From the NCBI GenBank assembly GCA_030151925.1, contig JASLCY010000162.1, forward strand, positions 1-9,554: a stretch of DNA of 9,554 nucleotides, given 5' to 3'. The notes below the pieces were generated by a model. It saw only the letters and a list, made by a program, of their open reading frames with translations, was not told the DNA's origin and searched no databases. This DNA is from Oligoflexus sp. GTDB lineage: Bacteria; Bdellovibrionota_B; Oligoflexia; Oligoflexales; Oligoflexaceae. The position numbers and the translations under genes were made by a program. Positions within the stretch are counted from its first letter, which is position 1. Each line of letters starts with the position of its first letter. Below, one piece after another: positions 1 through 5,201 of the stretch.

Positions 1-857
1 GACGAACCGCTCTGGAAGCTCTTCACGTCGTCGCCCATGTTCGAGCTGAGGAAGAGGGCTGCCTCGCTCGCCGCCGTCGCGGTATCGACGCTGTGGTCGA
101 AGCCGTAGGACGTCCCGCTGCCGAGGTAACTCGCGGTGGAACCGCAGCTCGACAGCTTCTCGGCGCCCTGCATCGCGAAACCCACGGTCCCGTTCCAGCC
201 GGCGCCGTTGTTGGCCGCGAAACCGCTGACGCTCTGCACTCCGGCCTGGATCTTCCCGTCGTCGCAGATCGCGGCGCGATAGATATCCCCGGCTTCGGCA
301 TCGAAACGGATCATGTAATTGCAGGTGCCGAACGCCAGGTCGGGTTTGGGATCGAGCAGCCACACCCCGGCGTAAGGGGTCATCGATGCCTGGAAGAGCG
401 CGGCGAGGTCCTGCGTTTTCTGATCCGCCGCGATCTGGAGGGTCGCCACGAGGCTCTTCTGCTCGTCGAGCGCGGCCTGATCCGTCGTGATTTGATCCTG
501 CAATTTTTGGATTTGCTGGGCTGATGCCTGGTCGTTGGCATCGGCGCTGGCCTTGAGGTCCTCGATCTGCTTCTGCTCGTCCGCGAGCGCCGCTTCCTTA
601 TCGGCGATCGCGGCTTGCAGCTTCTGGATCTCGGCTTTGAGGTCATCGGCGGTCATGGCTGCGGAGGCTTGCCCCTGGAGCTGCTGCTGCGCTTGGTTCG
701 CTTGGTCGACCTGATTCTGCAGCGCCGCGTTCTGGGCCGCGAGCGCCGCATTCTCTTTCTTGAGTTTGTCCTTGGATTTAGAATCGTCTTTACACGCCGT
801 GAGGCTATAGGAAAGGGTGAAGAGCATTGCCAACGAAACGCCATGCGCCGTTTTCAT
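1..857 (-). CDS. Coiled-coil lipoprotein, 3' end beyond left edge (partial)
   Basis: Reading the minus strand from the ATG at 857 gives 285 open codons to the window edge, so the C-terminus is missing. A short hydrophobic signal ends in lipobox L-T-A-C with Cys22, followed by KDDSKSK. Asp at +3 with Lys at +2 does not clearly decide between inner and outer membrane. Residues about 30-155 are Ala/Gln/Leu/Glu/Lys-rich with heptad-like spacing, so a long coiled coil is likely. Within it, residues 76-108 and 115-147 look like an internal duplication (IQKLQ ... AAL ... DEQK in both). From about 160 the chain becomes a globular domain rich in Gly, Ser and aromatics, with Cys179, Cys198 and Cys238. 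AAGGA at 864-868 lies 6 nt before the start. It lies 57 nt downstream of the oxidoreductase gene and may be co-transcribed. I recognise no family. It is probably an envelope-anchored structural or binding protein. Confidence 0.85.
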   Translation of the reverse strand, partial: MKTAHGVSLAMLFTLSYSLTACKDDSKSKDKLKKENAALAAQNAALQNQVDQANQAQQQLQGQASAAMTADDLKAEIQKLQAAIADKEAALADEQKQIEDLKASADANDQASAQQIQKLQDQITTDQAALDEQKSLVATLQIAADQKTQDLAALFQASMTPYAGVWLLDPKPDLAFGTCNYMIRFDAEAGDIYRAAICDDGKIQAGVQSVSGFAANNGAGWNGTVGFAMQGAEKLSSCGSTASYLGSGTSYGFDHSVDTATAASEAALFLSSNMGDDVKSFQSGS

Positions 858-914
858 ATACAGTCCTTGCAAAGGGAGAGTTACCGTTTCACAACGGGGA
901 GACCCTATGCAATA

Positions 915-1901
915 TCACGGCCATTGAAGGAGGATTTTCCCCTTGTTTGCCCGGCTTTCCATATAGTCATGGGCCTTCGCGGCTTCACTAAAATGAAAGA
1001 CCTTATCGATGACCGGACGGTACGCGCCGGAGCGGAATTTACCCTCGCCGTCTTGCCAAAACTCAGCGATTAAACGCGCTTTCTCATTCAAGCTTCGCGA
1101 ACGCAGCGTACTGCCGATGATCTGCAGCCGTTTGCCGAGCACGAGCCGCAGGTCTATCTCGCTCTTGGCGCCGCTGCCGAGGCCGACCAGGAGGAGTTTG
1201 CCTTCGGTGGCGAGGGCCGAGAGGTTTTGCGGGAAATTCGCTGCGCCCACCAGGTCGAGGATGACGTCCACGCCCTGGCCGTTCGTAGAATTTTTAACAG
1301 CTTCGACGAAGTTTTCGGTTTTGTAGTTAATGCCGAAATCGGCGCCGAGCTTCTGGCAGAAGGCGATTTTTTCGGCCGAGCTCGCCGTCACCCAAACCTT
1401 CGCCCCTCGGGCCTTGGCAATCTGTATCGCGGCGGTTCCGACCCCGCTCGCGCCGGCCTGGATGAGCAGCTTTTGTCCCGTCGTGAGTTTGCCGAGCCAG
1501 ATCAATTCGAGATAAGCGGTCAGGAACACTTCGCTGATGCCGCCGGCCGCGACGAGCTCCACGCTCTCGGGGACACGCATGATCTGGTCGGAGCGCACCG
1601 CGACCTTTTCCGCATAACCGCCGCCCGAGAGCAGCGCCATCACGCGGGTCCCCAGGGGCCAGAGTTGAGGGTCGACCGCGGACCCTAAGGCCACGATCTT
1701 GCCGGATACTTCGAGCCCTATGATGTCCGAGGTTCCGGGAGGAGGGGGATAAAAGCCGCGGCGCTGCATGAGGTCGGCGCCGTTCACGCCCGAGGCGGCG
1801 ACCTGGATCAGGACCTCATCGCTCTGCGGCTCAGGATCAGGGACGTTCTTCACTTCGAGGACGCGGCTATCACCAGGCGCTTTGGTTAGGATCGCTTTCA
1901 C
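915..1901 (-). CDS. NAD(P)H:quinone oxidoreductase, PIG3 / zeta-crystallin-like (zinc-free MDR family)
   Basis: A complete 328-residue protein, the usual length for the family. The N-terminal GroES-like half carries the PIG3-type signature NGADLMQRRGFYPPPPG (residues 40-56) and GLEVSG. The Rossmann half has AGASGVGTAA (149-158), the glycine-rich NADPH-binding turn of zeta-crystallin-like enzymes. The zinc-ligand pattern of alcohol dehydrogenases is absent, as expected. Family members reduce quinones with NADPH in the cytoplasm. The exact substrate cannot be read from sequence. The start is GTG at 1901, giving the family-typical MKAI N-terminus, with GAGGT at 1911-1915 nine nt upstream. It overlaps the end of the upstream small gene by 32 bp, which suggests translational coupling in one transcript. 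Confidence 0.93.
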   Translation of the reverse strand: MKAILTKAPGDSRVLEVKNVPDPEPQSDEVLIQVAASGVNGADLMQRRGFYPPPPGTSDIIGLEVSGKIVALGSAVDPQLWPLGTRVMALLSGGGYAEKVAVRSDQIMRVPESVELVAAGGISEVFLTAYLELIWLGKLTTGQKLLIQAGASGVGTAAIQIAKARGAKVWVTASSAEKIAFCQKLGADFGINYKTENFVEAVKNSTNGQGVDVILDLVGAANFPQNLSALATEGKLLLVGLGSGAKSEIDLRLVLGKRLQIIGSTLRSRSLNEKARLIAEFWQDGEGKFRSGAYRPVIDKVFHFSEAAKAHDYMESRANKGKILLQWP

Positions 1902-2130
1902 GGGCGGTTGACCTCGCTTTTAAGAAATCGGGACGGCTGTCGAGCCCTCTGCGCACGAGCTCGTCTTCGACTTCCTCGAGGCGCGGGCGGCGATCGCCGA
2001 ACTGCAAATTACCATAGGCATCCAGATGGAGGCCAATGTCTTCGGCATGAAACCGAGTCAGAAATTCTAGCCATGAAATAAGAGTATCGTCATCAAGAGA
2101 ACGGAGCTCGCCCAACGTCATGCGTTCCAT
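1870..2130 (-). CDS. Small acidic hypothetical protein
   Basis: An 86-residue protein beginning MERMTLGELR and ending in PNQSAW. I chose the ATG at 2130 because GAGGAAG at 2135-2141 is correctly placed before it. An in-frame ATG nine codons further upstream (2157) lacks a comparable site. The chain is soluble and charged, with predicted helices around LDDDTLISWLEFLTRF and an acidic helix near residues 51-61 (LEEVEDELVRR). It has no signal peptide, membrane segment or cysteine pair. Its last 32 bp overlap the start of the quinone oxidoreductase, so the two are probably co-transcribed and coupled. I do not recognise the family and assign no function. Confidence 0.7.
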   Translation of the reverse strand: MERMTLGELRSLDDDTLISWLEFLTRFHAEDIGLHLDAYGNLQFGDRRPRLEEVEDELVRRGLDSRPDFLKARSTARESDPNQSAW

Positions 2131-2163
2131 AAAACTTCCTCGCTTGGATTCGTTCATCGTCTA

Positions 2164-2205
2164 GCCCTGGCGCCTCGGTCCACACACGGGTCGAGGCGTT
2201 AGGGC
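2164..2205 (+). repeat. Long imperfect inverted repeat / hairpin in divergent spacer
   Basis: Arms 2164-2177 (GCCCTGGCGCCTCG) and 2192-2205 (CGAGGCGTTAGGGC) pair over 14 positions with two G-T pairs. The inner bases 2178-2181 and 2188-2191 add four more pairs (two G-T, two C-G), leaving a six-base loop ACACAC. On the plus strand all non-Watson-Crick pairs are G-U-compatible. On the minus strand they become A-C mismatches, so an RNA hairpin would favour the plus-strand transcript, the leader of the gene at 2254. No T-tract follows on either strand, so it is not a standard intrinsic terminator. Confidence 0.75.
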
Positions 2206-2253
2206 ATAAGCCTTGCAAATATCATGGAAGGTCATTGAGAGAGGACTAACCCC

Positions 2254-2469
2254 ATGAATTCGAATCAACTCCGTACGCTCAGAATAGCCGCAGACGCTGC
2301 CGTGTTGGCCTTTATCGGTTACCGCATCTACAGAAAAGTTCGTAATCACAGGCTGGAAGAAGCCAATAAGAGCATCAACGATGACAGGCTCGATATCATG
2401 ATCGAAGACAGCTTCCCTGCTAGCGATCCTCCTTCCTACGGGCGCGGAGGGATAAGCCTTGGACACTGA
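2254..2469 (+). CDS. Small membrane-anchored protein with SFPASDPP motif
   Basis: A 71-residue protein. A hydrophobic stretch at about residues 9-26 (including AADAAVLAFIGYRIY) followed by basic residues RKVRNHR suggests an N-terminal membrane anchor with the remainder in the cytoplasm, though the stretch is short. The C-terminal part contains IEDSFPASDPPSYG (residues 50-63). A D/E-x-SFPASDPP motif recurs in many small bacterial proteins of unknown function. GAGGA at 2241-2245 is 8 nt before the ATG. The gene diverges from 1870-2130 and overlaps the next plus-strand gene by 11 bp. A 36-codon cytoplasmic tail carrying only this motif suggests a short linear docking or binding element, which is inference. 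Confidence 0.72.
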   Translation: MNSNQLRTLRIAADAAVLAFIGYRIYRKVRNHRLEEANKSINDDRLDIMIEDSFPASDPPSYGRGGISLGH

Positions 2470-2722
2470 ATCCAGACACGCGCCGGGACTGTCTCATTCC
2501 GACATCATGTACTTTGAAAGATTCATCGATCGTTTATCGGCTGTGGAAGTGATCGACATCGATGAGGATGATCTTGAGCTGACCGACGAATGGGACGTCA
2601 GCCCGAGTCGGTCCTCAACGCTCAAATTAAGGCCATGGACCCGTACACATTCATTTCCGGCTTTCGTGCCTGGTCCCAAGACGAAACGAAGGCCGAGCTC
2701 GATCATTGACCCTCTTCAATGA
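2459..2722 (+). CDS. Small hypothetical protein, acidic N-terminal half, TTG start
   Basis: An 87-residue frame starting at TTG 2459, with a strong GGAGG at 2446-2450 eight nt upstream. This supports a real start despite the rare codon. It overlaps the end of the preceding gene by 11 bp, an arrangement typical of translational coupling. The middle is very acidic (VIDIDEDDLELTDEWD), while the C-terminal third is basic and proline-rich (LRPWTR, PGPKTKRRP). There is no signal peptide, membrane segment or cysteine. A later ATG at 2507 (MYFERF) lacks a good ribosome site. I recognise no family. An antisense frame also exists here, so confidence rests mainly on the ribosome site and coupling. Confidence 0.55.
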   Translation: MDTESRHAPGLSHSDIMYFERFIDRLSAVEVIDIDEDDLELTDEWDVSPSRSSTLKLRPWTRTHSFPAFVPGPKTKRRPSSIIDPLQ

Positions 2723-2750
2723 ACCTTCTCTAACACCTTATTTTTTTGGC

Positions 2751-2778
2751 TTGCTCCGGACTTTAAGCGCTGTATGAT
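2751..2778 (+). promoter_or_regulatory. Candidate sigma70-type promoter for the zinc-ribbon gene
   Basis: TTGCTC at 2751-2756 and TATGAT at 2773-2778 are separated by 16 bp; the -10 matches consensus at five of six positions. Transcription would start near 2785, downstream of the alternative ATG at 2774. This fits translation of the next gene from 2816. A run of seven T at 2741-2747 lies just upstream but has no stable stem before it. Confidence 0.4.
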
Positions 2779-2815
2779 CTCGAACTTGTGGATCAATTTC
2801 GAGACAGGACGCTTT

Positions 2816-3964
2816 ATGCAGGACGCCTCTTCCCAGGATGCATCGTTTGCGGAGACGAACGCGAAGGCGAGGCGTTTCAGTTGTCCGCAGTGCGGAGGTC
2901 AGCTCCAATTCGATGCGAAGACCGGCCGCCTGCATTGCGTCTCCTGCGGAGCGACGAGTGAGATAACGCAGCAGGGCGACTCGGCTTCGATCGTCGAATA
3001 CGACCTCGAGAAAGGCCTGAGCGAAGCCGTGCCGCGCGGCTTCGGTCTGCCGACCAAGAGCTCGTCCTGCCAGAGCTGTGGTGCGATCATCTCCTTCGGT
3101 GCCAACGAGACCGCGCGCACGTGCACGTTCTGCGGCTCCTCGGCCGTGCTCGAAGTCGAATCCATGCGGCAGACGCTCCGCCCTGAATCGCTGGTCCCCT
3201 TCCAGAAGACGAAAGACGTCGCGCAGCAGTACTTCGCCCAATGGCTGAGGTCGCTCTGGTTCCGGCCGAACGATTTAAAGCGCCTGGCCTCCGTTTCGCT
3301 GATACAGGGCGTCTACATCCCCTATTGGGTCTTCGACGCGACCCTGGACTCGGAATGGTGGGCGATGGCCGGTGAATACTACTACACGACGGAAACCTAC
3401 ACCGAGGAAGTCGACGGCCGCACCGAGACCCGCACGCGCGAGGTCAGGCACACCCGTTGGTTCCCTGCGGCCGGTTCGCGGCACGATATCTACGATGATC
3501 ACTTGATATGCGCGTCGAGGGGATTGCCGCTCAAGCTCGCGGCGAAGCTGGACAGCTTCGATACCCATCAGCTGAACCCCTACGATCCCTCCTACCTCGC
3601 CGGGTGGCGGGCCGAGGAATATCAGCTCGACCTCAAGCCGGCCTGGCAGCAGGCCGTTCGCGAGATCGAGCAGTCGCAGTACGATCGCTGCGGGCGTGAC
3701 GTTCCGGGCGACACCTTCATGTCCCTGAACGTGTCGAACACCTTCTCGGAGACGCGTTTTAAGCACGTGCTCCTGCCGATCTGGATCGCGGGCTATCGTT
3801 ACCGCGATAAGACCTATCAATTCCTGGTGAACGGGCAGACGGGGGAAGTCGAAGGCGATGCTCCCTACAGCGTGTGGAAGATCGCCTTCTTCGTGCTGGC
3901 CCTGCTCGCCCTCATGATCGTCTTCCTGATGATCTATGCCGGGCAGCAGTCAGCGCATCGGTGA
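2816..3964 (+). CDS. Tandem zinc-ribbon protein with C-terminal membrane anchor
   Basis: A 382-residue protein starting at ATG 2816, with AGGA at 2806-2809 six nt upstream. An in-frame ATG 14 codons earlier overlaps the probable -10 box and is not preferred. Two four-cysteine ribbons have identical CxxC-x14-CxxC spacing: C23/C26/C41/C44 and C85/C88/C103/C106. A conserved body follows with LVPFQKTKD, GVYIPYWVFDA, a Tyr/Thr-rich stretch near GEYYYTTETY, NPYDPSYLAG, FKHVLLPIW and YQFLVNGQTGEVEG. Residues about 356-375 form one transmembrane helix near the C-terminus. I recognise this architecture as a widespread family often labelled TFIIB-type zinc-ribbon or, misleadingly, PriA/helicase-like. 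No helicase motifs are present. The function is unknown. A link to B. subtilis YdjG-like membrane-stress proteins is possible but unverified. Confidence 0.88.
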   Translation: MQDASSQDASFAETNAKARRFSCPQCGGQLQFDAKTGRLHCVSCGATSEITQQGDSASIVEYDLEKGLSEAVPRGFGLPTKSSSCQSCGAIISFGANETARTCTFCGSSAVLEVESMRQTLRPESLVPFQKTKDVAQQYFAQWLRSLWFRPNDLKRLASVSLIQGVYIPYWVFDATLDSEWWAMAGEYYYTTETYTEEVDGRTETRTREVRHTRWFPAAGSRHDIYDDHLICASRGLPLKLAAKLDSFDTHQLNPYDPSYLAGWRAEEYQLDLKPAWQQAVREIEQSQYDRCGRDVPGDTFMSLNVSNTFSETRFKHVLLPIWIAGYRYRDKTYQFLVNGQTGEVEGDAPYSVWKIAFFVLALLALMIVFLMIYAGQQSAHR

Positions 3965-3970
3965 GTATTC

Positions 3971-4450
3971 TCAGAAGCGGCTGTAGTTGTAGATCTCCTG
4001 GAAGCTCTTCAACACGTTGATGAGCTCCGAGCCGGTGTAGCTCTCGAGGAAGTACGAGTGGCAGTTCACCTCGCGGCCGATCTCGATCGAGTCCGCGCCT
4101 TTGATGACGACGAAGGATTTATCCGGCACGTCCGCGCACGAAGGGGCGTCCGCCTGGGAATCGACGAGCGACTCCTGGTTGATCGCGGCGATGTCCTTCT
4201 TCACTTTGCTGATGACCGTCTTCCCGAGGGTCGCGATCTGGACTTGGGTGACGCTCGGCGTAGGAACGGTGATTTCCGTACGAGCGATGACGGCGCCGTT
4301 ATCCTGGATGATGACGGTCGTGACCGGGCATTGGTTCGCGCAGAAACCGCCAGACGTCTTCGCGAGAGCGAGCGGCTGGGCCGGCTTCGCCGCCGCGAGG
4401 GTCGAAAGGCCGGCAGCTGCTATAAAAACCAGGGCTGAAATCGTTTTCAT
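3971..4450 (-). CDS. Secreted four-cysteine protein of unknown function (second of pair)
   Basis: A 159-residue precursor starting MKTISALVFI at ATG 4450, with AAGGA at 4459-4463 eight nt upstream. An in-frame start 18 codons earlier has no such site and would spoil the signal peptide. The signal sequence is Ala-rich, with probable cleavage after LAAA (residue 21) or KPA (24). The mature chain has four cysteines (C37, C41, C105, C130), which could form two disulfides in the periplasm or outside. It ends in an aromatic-rich helix (FQEIYNYSRF). It follows the gene at 4501-5031 by 50 nt with no terminator between, so the two are probably one operon. Its stop is only 6 bp from the stop of the convergent zinc-ribbon gene. 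I recognise no family. Confidence 0.8.
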   Translation of the reverse strand: MKTISALVFIAAAGLSTLAAAKPAQPLALAKTSGGFCANQCPVTTVIIQDNGAVIARTEITVPTPSVTQVQIATLGKTVISKVKKDIAAINQESLVDSQADAPSCADVPDKSFVVIKGADSIEIGREVNCHSYFLESYTGSELINVLKSFQEIYNYSRF

Positions 4451-4470
4451 GGTTTGGATCCTTGGTCTGA

Positions 4471-4483
4471 GGTTCGATGAACC
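4471..4483 (-). promoter_or_regulatory. Small inverted repeat upstream of the 4450 start
   Basis: GGTTC (4471-4475) and GAACC (4479-4483) flank a three-base spacer in the 50 bp between the two secreted-protein genes, 7 bp upstream of the AAGGA site at 4459-4463. A five-pair stem is weak and could be chance. If formed in the mRNA it would sit next to the ribosome site without covering it. Confidence 0.3.
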
Positions 4484-4500
4484 GTTTCTAACAGATAAAA

Positions 4501-5031
4501 TCACGGGGCGGAAGTTTCGAATACGCAGACTTCCGGCATCACGGGGCCGACGCCGAAGTGTCCCGAAGCGAGGGCCGGGATAGTCGCATGACCGCAGACG
4601 GCAGCGTCTTTCATGGCCTGGAAGCTGGATGGAACGCCGTTGTCGTCTTGCGGCAGGAGGTCCGTGCCGTCGAGGAAGGAATTATAAAGGCTGTAGTCGG
4701 TGTCCCAGGTGAAAGTCTGCTTGAAAGCGCGATCGACGGTCGTTTTCGTGTCGGTGCAAACGAGGCGCGAGACGGCGCCGGGGATCTTGGCCGTGAATTC
4801 AACGCCGTAGACGTACATATCTTCATCTTCTTCGATGAGTTTGACGACAGGCTTGGTGAAAGCTTCTTGGCATTTGAGGCCGACTACGGTGCCTTCGATC
4901 GTGACTTGAGTGTTGTGGCCGTCTTGAAGGTCTTGGAAGCTGACTTTGAGGGTTTTGATGGCCGCGCCTTTTTCTTGCGCGAAGGAAGCGGTAGCGACGA
5001 GGAGAGCGAGGCTAGCAAGGATGATTTTCAT
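4501..5031 (-). CDS. Secreted four-cysteine protein of unknown function (first of pair)
   Basis: A 176-residue precursor beginning MKIILASLALLVATASFAQ, a textbook Sec signal peptide with likely cleavage after SFA (residue 18). The ATG at 5031 has AAGGA at 5039-5043 seven nt upstream. The mature protein has four cysteines (C54, C92, C146, C169) and alternating hydrophobic and polar strands (TLKVSFQDL, TQVTIEGTVV, MYVYGVEFTA) that suggest a beta-rich N-terminal domain. No lipobox, membrane segment or recognised catalytic motif is visible. It lies directly upstream of the other secreted four-cysteine gene and is preceded by a structured leader. Sequence similarity between the two proteins is not evident by eye, so they are paired by context rather than as clear paralogues. 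Confidence 0.85.
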   Translation of the reverse strand: MKIILASLALLVATASFAQEKGAAIKTLKVSFQDLQDGHNTQVTIEGTVVGLKCQEAFTKPVVKLIEEDEDMYVYGVEFTAKIPGAVSRLVCTDTKTTVDRAFKQTFTWDTDYSLYNSFLDGTDLLPQDDNGVPSSFQAMKDAAVCGHATIPALASGHFGVGPVMPEVCVFETSAP

Positions 5032-5042
5032 GTCTGGTTCCT

Positions 5043-5079
5043 TTCAGGGTTCGGGAAGCATTCCCGACGCCGCCCTGAA
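5043..5079 (-). promoter_or_regulatory. Leader hairpin abutting the ribosome site of the secreted-protein gene
   Basis: Outer arms TTCAGGG (5043-5049) and CCCTGAA (5073-5079) are perfect complements. Inner arms TCGGGAA (5051-5057) and TTCCCGA (5061-5067) are also perfect, with a three-base loop, separated from the outer stem by 1 and 5 unpaired bases. In the minus-strand mRNA the 3' outer arm ends inside the AAAGGA ribosome site at 5039-5044. No T-run follows. The placement suggests control of translation or mRNA stability, which is inference. Confidence 0.65.
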
Positions 5080-5142
5080 TTACCAGTTTCGATAAGGTCA
5101 ATCAATCTCCTTATGTAGGCTGACTGGCCAATCAGACCCTTC

Positions 5143-5175
5143 AAAAGAAAAACCCCCGATCACGAGGATCAGGGG
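5143..5175 (-). terminator. Rho-independent terminator of the protease gene
   Basis: On the minus strand CCCCTGATC (5175-5167), loop CTCGT and GATCGGGGG (5161-5153) form a nine-pair stem with one U-G wobble. TTTTTCTTTT (5152-5143) follows immediately. The stem begins 26 bp after the stop at 5202. This is a strong intrinsic terminator and suggests the protease transcript ends here. Confidence 0.9.
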
Positions 5176-5201
5176 CTCTCTTCATCATGAGTAATTTGAA
5201 C

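Noticed and set aside
884..897. Small inverted repeat CCGTT/AACGG between the oxidoreductase and lipoprotein genes
   Set aside because: Only five pairs with no T-run, so it is too weak to call a terminator or operator.
2164..2205. Integron attC recombination site
   Set aside because: The right arm contains GTTAGGGC, which resembles part of an attC core. The left arm lacks the matching RYYYAAC (it has GG where AA is required), and there is no cassette array or integrase.
2161..2466. Minus-strand frame antisense to the small membrane-protein gene
   Set aside because: It starts at GTG without a ribosome site, covers the inverted repeat and has no recognisable domain. The plus-strand genes have good ribosome sites.
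2494..2706. Minus-strand frame antisense to the acidic TTG-start gene
   Set aside because: It is Ser-rich low-complexity sequence that mirrors the acidic stretch on the other strand. I found no ribosome site.
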